DNA of 64,000 nucleotides from positions 1 through 64,000 of the forward strand of contig CAMLOR010000001.1 in assembly GCA_946481615.1 (NCBI GenBank), given 5' to 3'. Shown piece after piece: positions 1-9,600 of the stretch; position 1 is the stretch's first letter; the number at the start of each line of letters is the position of its first letter. Below the pieces are notes generated by a model. It had not been told where the DNA came from and ran no database searches. It saw only the letters and a program-made list of their open reading frames with translations. A program made the position numbers and the translations under genes. The stretch comes from an uncultured Aquimonas sp. (lineage in GTDB: Bacteria; Pseudomonadota; Gammaproteobacteria; Xanthomonadales; Xanthomonadaceae).

Positions 1-4
1 GGTC

Positions 5-38
5 GTTTTCGTCAGTGCATGGATGCACTGTCGAAAAC
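5..38. repeat. Near-perfect 34-bp inverted repeat at the window edge
   Basis: Arms at 5-20 and 23-38 are complementary except for one T-T mismatch (12/31), with a two-base centre. It could be a hairpin at the end of a gene lying outside the window or an intergenic palindromic repeat. Nothing in the sequence decides between these. Confidence 0.5.
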
Positions 39-57
39 CCCCGGCGACCGGAGGGGA

Positions 58-78
58 CCCGCGCGCGCAGCGCGCGGG
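58..78 (-). terminator. GC hairpin downstream of the beta-propeller gene
   Basis: A perfect 9-bp GC stem (58-66 with 70-78) with a three-base loop lies 100 bp past the stop of the minus-strand gene at 179-2863. There is no T-tract, so termination is only a suggestion. The rest of 1-178 shows no coding region I can support. Confidence 0.25.
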
Positions 79-178
79 CGGCGCAACCCATCCCCGAACC
101 CCCGAGCGCCCCCGCGTCCCACGACACCGCACCAGCGCGATCTACCGATCCCGCGATGCGCGATCCGCGATGCGAAAC

Positions 179-2863
179 CTAAAGCGGCCCGGCCGTCAGA
201 TTGCCTTCGGCATCCGACAGCCAGTAGCGGCCGTTCTCCACGTACACGGTGCCGCGCGTGAACTGCACCGAGCGTGCGCCGTAAGCGGCATCGTCGTAGC
301 CGGTCTGGTTGCCCAGTTCGCGGCTGTGCGTGACGAGCGCCTTGCCCATCACGAGGCGGGTGGTTCCGGGCGTGTCGCCGGTCACCTCGAATTTCTGCAG
401 GCCGCTCCAGGACCAGCGCTCGTAATCCCATGTCGCGACAGGCGGCGGATCGCTGGCGAGGTTGGCGTGCACGCGAACAGGCATTGCGAGGCTCAGGCCG
501 CCGCTGGTGCGCAGCGTGCTCAAGGCGTGATGGCTGGCCATCACCGCGGTCTGGCTGCCGCGCTTGCCGAGCGTGACCTGCTGAAGCACGCGCGGTTGGG
601 CCGGGTCGGATACATCGAACAGATTGAGCTGCACGCCCTGCATCAACGCGAACGGGCCGGCGAAGCCCGGCTGCTCGATGGCATCGAGGCCGATGCCCAG
701 CAGCACGCCGTCGGCCACGGGATGCAGATAGTCGGAATAGCCCGGCAGCTCCACCGCGCCGTCGATCGCCGGATGCGCCGGATCGGCGAGGTCGACGACA
801 TAGAGCGGATCGGTGCGCAGGAACGTCACGGCATACAACTTGTCGCCCACGAAGCGCGTGCCGTAGAGCTGCTCGTTCGGCTTGCCGATCGGTTCGGGCT
901 GCGCGCGGTTGGGCAGGTAGGACAAGGTTTTCAGCAGGCCCGGCGTCACCGACGAACGTTCCAGCACCGTCAGCCGGTTCTGCCCCAGCTCGCCCCAGTG
1001 ATCGGCGACCGACACCACGCGCAGGCGGCCGTCCTTTTCGCTGAAGCGGAACGCGGCGCGGTCGACGTCGCGGTCGAGGAAGCCTTCAATGCTGCCGGTG
1101 GCCGCCACCTGCGGCCCCGTTTCGCCGAGTTCCAGCTCGTGGATGTCGGTGACGGGCAGGCCTTCGGTGGCGAAGCCCTGCACCGGATCCCAGCGCGCCT
1201 CGTTGCGCGTGGTGGCGAGGTACATGCGCGTGGGCGAGACGTACACCGCGCCCACCGAGCCGGCGACCGACAGCGTCTGCAGCGTGTCGGGATCGTCGAT
1301 GTCGAATCCCACCACCGTCACGAACTCGGCGCTCGCCGGCAGCGCGCCGGTGACCGGCAGGTACACCTTCTGTGGCGCCACCAGCGGCTGCATCGCGGCA
1401 TCGGCCTGCGCGCGGTAGCGCGGCAACAATTCCGCCGTCGGCACGGCCGCGATGCGCGACGCGTTCACGGCGGCATGCGCGGGCGTGTCGGTCGGATATT
1501 CCAGTCCTTCGACGACCGTGCTCTTGCGCAACACCAGATAGAGGCGGTTGCCGATGCGCCGGCTCGAGACCAGATGCCCGTCGAATTCGAGCAGCTTCAG
1601 GCTGGTGGGCACACGCGGATTGCTGCGATCGAGCACCTCGACGCGGGTGGTGCCGTCGGTCCAGGCCCAGTGTTCCGTCCACAGCGAGGATCCGGCGTAG
1701 TAGGACGGCGCCGTCCCCGTCACGAGCACGATGCGATCGCCCTGCACGTACATGCCTTCCTGCTGGCCACGCGGCGAGAGCGAGGCGAAGGCGCGGTCGG
1801 CATGCATCTGCAGCGAACCGCCGTCCGCGGTTTCGCCGATGCGCAGCACGCCGGCGCCGTTGCTGGATCGCGCGCCGAAGGCATAGACGAAACGGCCATC
1901 GCTTTCGATCGTGTCGGCCTCGTCGACGCCGCCTTCCTGCACGTTGGTGGACGAATAGGTCTCCACCTGCGGCGGCGGCGAGAAATCGATCACCGCCGGC
2001 GGATAGGGCTGAACCAGCAGCGCACCGTCGAGCCAGTGGCGCAGCGCGGCCTCGTCGTCGAAGTGTGCGAGCTGGCGATCGGCCGGGCGCAGCGAAGCCG
2101 GCGTGCTCAGTTGGCGCAGCTCGCCCGACAATTCCCAGGTAGCGCCCGGCGCGCCGAAATATTTGGCTTCCACCTGCGTTTCCTCGGCACCCAGCGTCAG
2201 CTCGAGGCGCCCTTCGTCGATCAGCCGGGGCTGGATCGGCGTGCAACCCGGACAGGCGCCCTGATAGCCGCGCATCGTGAACTGCGTACCCGCGCCGCCG
2301 TTCTCGCCGACGCGCCAGGTGGCGCGACCGGCCGCGTCGTAGAAATACAGCGCGGTGATGACGGATTCGCCCTGCTGGGTGAGGCTCAGGCCGAAGCCGC
2401 TGCGGTTCGGATCGTAGAAGGCGCCGCTGTGGTCCACCTCCGGCACGATGCCCGAGACAGGGAAGGGCACCAGCGCCAGCGTGCCGCTGCGGCCGCCGAC
2501 GTCGTACTGGAGCGCGAGCTTCTCGAAGTGGCTGCGTTGCAGACGCAGCTGGCCCGCGGTCGTCGATTCACGCCGGCCATCGATCCAGCGGTGCTCGAGC
2601 AGTGCCGCGTCCCACGCGCCGTCGGCATCGAAGTGACCCGACGCGGTGTACCAGACCGGACTGCCGTCGGCGCGGTAGGTGTACCAGACCAGCACCTGGT
2701 CCTGCCCGGCGGCGAACACTTCGAAGCCGCTGCCGGTAGCGGCGGGATCCCACCACAGGCCGAGCCGCACGGGCGATCGCTCCGAGAGTGCCGCGGCGGC
2801 GGCGGAACCCGACCACGCCATGTCCAGAAGCAGCACGACCCACATCGCCCGAACCATGCCCAT
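179..2863 (-). CDS. Secreted beta-propeller domain protein (PF09826-like)
   Basis: This 894-residue protein has an N-terminal signal peptide (hydrophobic stretch MWVVLLLDMAWSG followed by an Ala-rich cleavage region). An N-terminal region of about 250 residues is rich in Gly, Tyr and Trp. From about residue 290 to the end the sequence carries the repeated features of the Beta_propel family, such as YVVDLADPAHP, repeated LFDVSDPAQPRV-like blades and an acidic VDEADTIESDGRFVYA segment. The start at 2863 was chosen over an upstream Met at 2974 because it has a GGGGAG ribosome site about 8 bases upstream and begins the signal peptide. The family is exported and binds or scaffolds by its propeller; the ligand is unknown. 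It is divergent from the DUF2141 gene at 3020. Confidence 0.8.
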   Translation of the reverse strand: MGMVRAMWVVLLLDMAWSGSAAAAALSERSPVRLGLWWDPAATGSGFEVFAAGQDQVLVWYTYRADGSPVWYTASGHFDADGAWDAALLEHRWIDGRRESTTAGQLRLQRSHFEKLALQYDVGGRSGTLALVPFPVSGIVPEVDHSGAFYDPNRSGFGLSLTQQGESVITALYFYDAAGRATWRVGENGGAGTQFTMRGYQGACPGCTPIQPRLIDEGRLELTLGAEETQVEAKYFGAPGATWELSGELRQLSTPASLRPADRQLAHFDDEAALRHWLDGALLVQPYPPAVIDFSPPPQVETYSSTNVQEGGVDEADTIESDGRFVYAFGARSSNGAGVLRIGETADGGSLQMHADRAFASLSPRGQQEGMYVQGDRIVLVTGTAPSYYAGSSLWTEHWAWTDGTTRVEVLDRSNPRVPTSLKLLEFDGHLVSSRRIGNRLYLVLRKSTVVEGLEYPTDTPAHAAVNASRIAAVPTAELLPRYRAQADAAMQPLVAPQKVYLPVTGALPASAEFVTVVGFDIDDPDTLQTLSVAGSVGAVYVSPTRMYLATTRNEARWDPVQGFATEGLPVTDIHELELGETGPQVAATGSIEGFLDRDVDRAAFRFSEKDGRLRVVSVADHWGELGQNRLTVLERSSVTPGLLKTLSYLPNRAQPEPIGKPNEQLYGTRFVGDKLYAVTFLRTDPLYVVDLADPAHPAIDGAVELPGYSDYLHPVADGVLLGIGLDAIEQPGFAGPFALMQGVQLNLFDVSDPAQPRVLQQVTLGKRGSQTAVMASHHALSTLRTSGGLSLAMPVRVHANLASDPPPVATWDYERWSWSGLQKFEVTGDTPGTTRLVMGKALVTHSRELGNQTGYDDAAYGARSVQFTRGTVYVENGRYWLSDAEGNLTAGPL

Positions 2864-3019
2864 GACGCATTCTCCCCGCCGCAAACCCGTTGCCGATGCG
2901 ACGGCGCGCAGCAGGGCTTCCCCCAAGGGCAGGCTCGGCGAATCCGCGCGATCGGACACAACCGGACGCTGCAATTCCTGTCATCGTTGCCTGCGATCCT
3001 CCCCGCACTCATTCCGGAC

Positions 3020-3448
3020 ATGACCATGCGCGGATTCCTCCTCCTTTCCTCCTTACTCCTCGCGGCGCCGGCCGCCGCCGCCTCCGACCTGCGGGTGCTG
3101 GTGACCGGCATCGAAAGCGACCAGGGCGAAGTCGCCTGCACCCTGTTCGACCAGGGCAAGGGCTTTCCGCTCGATGCCGAAAAAGCCGTGGAAACCAAGC
3201 GCTACGCCGCCGTCCCGGGGATGCTCACCTGCACCTTCAGCGACGTACCCGCCGGCCGCTACGCCGTGGCCGCCACGCACGACGAGAACGGCAACAAGAA
3301 GGTCGACGCCGGCATGTTCGGCTACAAGGAACCCTGGGGCGTGAGCAACAACGTGCGCCCGGAAACCCGCGCCCCGCACTTCGTGGAAGCCTCGGTCACC
3401 TTGACGGCGGAGCGCTCGCTGGACCTGGAAGTGGCGATCCGCAAGTAG
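3020..3448 (+). CDS. DUF2141 domain exported protein
   Basis: This 142-residue protein has a signal peptide (MRGFLLLSSLLLAAPAAAA) followed by a DUF2141 domain. Recognisable segments are the opening LRVLVTG, the QGEVACTLFD strand, the PAGRYAVAATHDENGNKKVD loop and GMFGYKEPWGVSNNVR near the end. DUF2141 proteins are small periplasmic or secreted beta-sandwich proteins of unknown role. Start 3020 (Met-Thr-Met) or 3026 are both possible; neither has a strong ribosome site. The reading frame stays open far upstream, but that stretch is antisense to the beta-propeller gene and is not coding. Confidence 0.85.
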   Translation: MTMRGFLLLSSLLLAAPAAAASDLRVLVTGIESDQGEVACTLFDQGKGFPLDAEKAVETKRYAAVPGMLTCTFSDVPAGRYAVAATHDENGNKKVDAGMFGYKEPWGVSNNVRPETRAPHFVEASVTLTAERSLDLEVAIRK

Positions 3449-3500
3449 CCACGTCACACTTTTTGGCTGCACCGCCGCCAATCATCTGCTAATTTGCGCT

Positions 3501-3523
3501 CGCCACCCGAATGGGGGGTGGCG
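3501..3523 (+). terminator. Hairpin after the DUF2141 gene
   Basis: An 8-bp stem CGCCACCC/GGGTGGCG (3501-3508 with 3516-3523) follows the DUF2141 stop by about 50 bp and precedes the protease gene. It has no T-run, so it may be a weak terminator or only a structured spacer. Confidence 0.3.
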
Positions 3524-3650
3524 GGCCAGCGGGTGCCGGGACGCACCTTCCGCGACAGCCCTCGGGGATTCTCATTGCAATGCGCCCTCGGCGCGCCCCT
3601 GGCGCCGCCGCGGGGTCGGCTTATCCAAAGTTGCCTGGGGTGTCGATTCA

Positions 3651-6600
3651 ATGAAGTCACGCGTCAATGCCGCGCGCCGCCCGCAGGGCCGGCTCGCTCC
3701 GCTCGCCTTTGCCCTCTCGCTCTCGATCGGCGCCGGCCTGTCCGCGCCGTACGATGCCGAAGCCAGCGCTTTCTCCAACACGGCCGACGCGCTGCGCGCG
3801 GCGAGCTTCGCGGTGCTGCCGACCGACGACGTCCGCGCCCGCCCGGGCTTCGGCGGTGGCGAGGAGTTCACGCCTCCCGACGCCGAGGGCCGCGCCAATT
3901 ACGTGGTCGTCCTGGCCGATCCGGCGCTGCCGGCCTATGACGGACGCTTGCCCGGTCTGCCGCGTGCGCCGCGCACGCCGGCCGGCGTGCGTCCCGCGCA
4001 TCTGGACGCGAATTCGCCTGCCGCGCGCGCCTACGTGGCCCATCTGCAGGGCCGTCAGGACCGCTTCCTGACGGAGGCCGCCGGCACCCTCGGCCGCAGC
4101 ATCGCCGCCGAGGCACGCTTCCAGCACGCGCTCAATGCCGTGGTGCTCAAGCTCACCGCCGCGGAAGCTTCGCAACTGGCGCAGCGTGGCGACGTCAGGA
4201 ACGTGCAGCGCGAACGCCGCCGCCAATTGCGCACCTACGACACCCCGGCCTTCATCGGCGCCGCCGATCTGTGGAACGCGGCCGGCGGCCCGTTCAAGGG
4301 CGAGGGCATGGTGATCGGCGTCATCGACACCGGCATCAACTACCTGAGCAACTCGTTCAAGGCCACCGGCGACGACGGCTACACCCACGTCAACCCGCTC
4401 GGCGCCGGAACCTTCCTCGGCAGCTGCAACGGCGGCGCCGACGCCGGTCGCTGCAACGCCAAGCTGATCGGCATGTACGACTTCGACGGCAACGGGACCG
4501 CCATCGATCTGCTGGAGCACGGTTCGCACACCGCCAGCACCTCCGGCGGCAACGTCGTCAACAACGCGAGCCATTCCGGCGGCACCTTCAACCTTTCCGG
4601 CATCGCGCCGCACGCCAACATCATCGCCTACGACGGTTGCGGCCACGGCACCAACGGCTGTTCCGACACCGCGCTGCTCAATTCGATCAACCAGGCGATC
4701 GCCAACGGCGTCGACGTCATCAATTATTCGATCGGCGGCCCGAACGACGGCCCGTGGCTCGATGCGCAGGACCAGGCCTTCCTCAATGCCGGCGCCGCCG
4801 GCATCTTCGTGGCCGCGGCCGCCGGCAACGACGGCCCGAACGAAGTCACGACCGACAGCTACGCGCCCTGGTACACCAGCGTCGGCGCCACCTCGCCGCG
4901 CGGCCTGCCCGGCTTCACGCTGACCGCCACCGGCTGGGGCGGCAGCGCCACGCTGCTTCCGGGCGCGGCGCCCGCGCCGAGCCAGGCCTTCACCAACGCG
5001 CCGCTGATCGAAAGCCCGAACTTCGCCGACGGGTCGAACGACGGTTGCGCGGCCTATCCTGCGAACTATTTCCGCGGCGGCCACGCCGGCGCCGGCGCGC
5101 AGGGCATCGCCGTCCTGCATCTGGACCAGAACGCCAGCAACTGCGCCAGCGGAACGCGCCGCACCAACGCCGCCAATGCCGGCGCCGTCGCGGTGGTGTT
5201 CGTCGATCCCGAATACATCAACCTGGGCGCGACCGGCGCGTCGTACTCGATGCTGATGGGCGACTGGACCGCGCTCAAGGCGGCCGGCGTCAACGTCACC
5301 AGCGGCAACGCCACCGGTTCGATCGGCTTCCCGATCGGGCCCGGCACGCGCACCGCCGACATCCTCGTGGGCTTCAGTTCGCGCGGCCCGACCAAGTGGG
5401 GCACGCTCAAGCCGGATCTCTCGGCGCCGGGCGACACCATCCTCGCCGCCGTCTCGCCGGCCGCCGCGAACCAGTACAACGCGTCTGCCGCCGGCCTCTA
5501 CAACGTGATGTCGGGCACCTCGATGGCGACACCGCACGTCGCCGGCGCGGCCGCGATCGTGCGCCAGGCGCGTCCGGCCTGGACGCCGTTCGAAGTGAAG
5601 TCGGCGCTGATGTCGACCGCGGTGCAGGGCCAGACCCTGTCCGACGGCAGCCCGGCCGATCCGAACCAGCGCGGCGCGGGCCGCATCGATCCCTCGCTCG
5701 CCGCCAAGGCCGGCTTCGTGATGGACGAGACGATCGCCAACTTCCAGGCCGCCAATCCGGCCAGCGGCGGCAGCCCGGCATCGCTCAACCTGGCCAGCTA
5801 CTACCACGCCAATTGCATCGGCGTGTGCAGCTTCCCGCGAACGGTGAAGAGCACCGGCAAGGCCGCCACCTGGACGCTCGCCGTGAGCGGATTGCCGGCG
5901 GGCAGCGTCTCGCTCAGCACCTCGATGTTCACGCTGACGACCACCGGTTCGCAGGCCTTCACGCTCGACGTCGATTCGAGCCAGCTGACGCCGAACCAGT
6001 GGAACTACGGCTCGCTCACGCTGACGCCGAGCGACAACACCATCCCGACCGCGCGCTTCCCGATCGCGATCCGCGGCGCCACCGCGACGCTGGGCGTCAC
6101 GCCCACGCCGATGAACGTCTCGGCGCAGACCGGCACCTCGACGGTCGTGAATCTCGCGATCAGCAACACCGGCAACCCGACGCTGAACTGGACCATCCCG
6201 ACCACCACGCTCAAGGGCACGATCGTCGACCGCCCGGGTAGCCTGGCCCTCGACGGCATCGACTTCGACTGGACGGTCGTGGCCTCCGGCACGGCCATCA
6301 CCTCGACCAACGCCAACAACCGCTACGGCGCCGACTGGTTCGAGATCTTCAGCAACGGCACGACACTGGCCGAGTTGCAGATGGAAGGTGTCGGCTACGA
6401 CAGCGTCAACCAGTTCATCCTGCCGATCGAAAGTTTCGCCACGCAGATGGCCTTCCGGGTCTGGGGCGAAGCCTCGAACTTGCCGAACGGTTTCCCCGGC
6501 GGCGGCACGGCGCCGCTCTTCGCCTGGAACGGCGCGCCGGATGCCGCTGCGCTGGCGTATGACGGTTACCGCGTGAAGCTCGACGTCGCCGGCTCGGGGG

Positions 6601-9600
6601 CGACCAACAATCCGCTCAACACCGGTCGCTACTGGCTCAACTTCGCGCCGACCGTGGAGGGCACGAACAACCACTTCTACCAGCTCGCCCCGAACATCGG
6701 CAGCAAGACCACGGTGGCCGTGGCGCGCTGCCCGAACCAGGGCAGCGGCGGCAATCCGGCGAACTGCAACAACACCTGGAAGCCGATCAACACCAACGCC
6801 ACGCAGTTCGCCGGCACCAACGCCTACGCGATGAAGGTGGTCGTGAATGCCGTCTGCGGTGCGCCGTGGATGAGCTACAGCAGCAACAGCGGTGCGCTGG
6901 GCACGAACGGCATCGACGACGTCGCCGTGACGCTCAATGCCACCGCGCTCGCGGCCGGCACCTACAAGGCCTACCTGTGCGTGAGCGGCAACGGCACGTC
7001 GCCGCCGTTCTTCCTGGGCGGGCAGGACAGCTTCATCGTGCCGGTCACCTTCACGGTGGGGGCCGCCAACGTCAACGATGCGCCGGTGTTCACCGGTTCG
7101 CCGTACGCCTTCTCCGTGAACGCCGGCGCGGCCGCCGCCACCGCGGTGGGCACGGTCACGGCCACCGATGCGGACGCCGGCCAGACGCGCACCTATTCGA
7201 TCGTCTCGGGCAACACCGGCAACGCCTTCACGATCAACGCGACGACGGGCGCCATCGCGGTGGCGACGCCGGCGGCCGTGACGGTCGCCAACTCGCCGTT
7301 CACGCTGCGCGTGCAGGCCACCGACAACGGCACGCCGGCGCTCAGCGACCAGGCCAATGCCGTGGTCACGGTGAATCCGCCGATCGGCAACAATCCGCCG
7401 GTGGTGGCGAACGCGATCGCCGACCAGTCGAGCGCCGAGAACGACGCGATCAACCTGAGCCTGGCCTCGACGTTCAGCGATCCCGACGGCAATCCGCTGA
7501 CGCTGTCGCTGACGGCGGGCACGCTGCCGCCGGGCCTGTCGCTGGTCGGCAACGCGATCACCGGCACGCTCACCTTCGCTTCGGCGGGCACCTACAACGG
7601 CATCACCATCACCGCCAACGATGGCAATGGCGGCACGGTCAGCGACACGTTCTCGTGGACGGTGGCGTCGACCAACCGCGCTCCGACCGTGGCCAACGCC
7701 GTCGCCGACCAGTCCGATGCGGAAGGCGAGGTGATCAACCTCAGCCTGGCGACCGTGTTCGCGGATGCGGATGGCGACACGCTGTCGTTGTCGCTGACGG
7801 CCGGCTCGCTACCGCCGGGCCTGTCGCTGGCGGGCAACGCCATCACGGGCACGCTGAGCTTCGCTTCGGCGGGCACGTACAACGGCATCGTCATCACCGC
7901 CAATGACGGCAATGGCGGCACGATCAGCGACACGTTCGCATGGGCGGTGTCCGGCACCAATCAGGCGCCGACCGTGGCCAACGCGATCGCCGATCAGTCG
8001 GATGCGGAAGGCGAGGCGATCAACCTCAGCCTGGCGACCGTGTTCGCGGATGCCGATGGCGACACGCTGTCGTTGTCGCTCACGGGCAACCCGCTGCCGC
8101 CGGGCCTGTCGCTGGTGGGCAACGCGATCACCGGCACGCTCAGCTTCGCATCGGCCGGCACGTACAACGGCATCGTGGTTTCCGCCGACGACGGCAACGG
8201 CGGCACGATCAGCGATACGTTCGCATGGATCGTGTCCGGCACGAACCAGGCACCGACGGTGGCCAATGCGATCGCCGACCAGTCCGATACGGAAGGCGAG
8301 TCGATCAATCTCGATCTTTCGACGGTGTTCGCGGACTCGGACGGCGACACGCTGACGTTGTCGCTCACGGGTAGCCCGCTGCCGCCGGGCCTGTCGCTCG
8401 TCGGCAACGCGATCACCGGCACGCTGAGCTTCGCTTCGGCCGGCACCTACAACGGCATCGCCATCACTGCCGACGACGGTAACGGCGGCACGATCAGCGA
8501 TACCTTCTCGTGGACGGTGTCGGGCACGAACCAGTCGCCGACCGTGGTCAACGCGATCGCCGATCAGTCGGATGCGGAAGGCGAGACGATCAATCTCGAC
8601 TTGTCGACCGTGTTCGCTGATGCGGACGGCGACACGTTGTCGTTGTCGCTGACGGCCGGTTCGCTGCCGCCGGGCCTGTCGCTCGTCGGCAACGCCATCA
8701 CCGGCACGCTGAGCTTCGCTTCGGCCGGCACCTACAACGGCATCGTCATCACTGCCGACGACGGCAACGGCGGCACGATCAGCGACACGTTCGCATGGAC
8801 GGTGTCCGGTACCAATCAGGCGCCGACGGTCGCCAACGCGATCGCCGATCAGTCCGATGCGGAAGGCGAGGTCATCAATCTCGACTTGTCGACGGTGTTC
8901 GCGGATGCCGACGGCGACGCGCTCTCGCTGTCGCTCACCGGCAACCCGTTGCCGCCCGGCCTGTCGCTGGTAGGCAACGCCATCACCGGTACGCTCAGCT
9001 TCGCATCGGCCGGCACGTACAACGGCATCGTGGTTTCCGCCAACGACGGCAACGGCGGCACGATCAGCGATACCTTCTCGTGGACGGTGTCGGGCACGAA
9101 CCAGGCCCCGACCGTGGCCAACGCGATTTCCGATCAATCGGACGTGGAAGGCGAGACGATCAATCTGAGCTTGGCCACGGCCTTCGCGGACGCCGACGGC
9201 GATGGCCTCACGCTGGCGCTTGCCGGCGGCACGCTGCCGCCGGGCCTTTCGCTCGTGGGCAACGCCATCACCGGTACGCTGACGCTTGCCTCCGCCGGGG
9301 CGTATCCCGGCATCGTGATCGAGGCCAGCGACGGGAACGGCGGCACCGTCGCCGACAGCTTCGACTGGAACATTTCGGCGACCAACCAGGCCCCGACCGT
9401 GGCCAACGCCATCGCCGATCAGTCGGATGCCGAAGGCGAAGCGATCAACCTCAGCCTGGCGAACGTGTTCGCCGACGCGGATGGCGACACGCTGTCGTTG
9501 TCGCTCACGGCAGGTTCGTTGCCCCCGGGTCTGTCGCTGGCCGGGAACGCCATCACCGGCACGCTGACGTTCGCATCGGCCGGCACGTACAACGGCATCA

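Noticed and set aside
23..3019. Long open frame reaching far upstream of the DUF2141 gene
   Set aside because: It is antisense to the beta-propeller gene, is Arg/His-rich as expected of a shadow frame in GC-rich DNA, and the real protein begins with a signal peptide at 3020.
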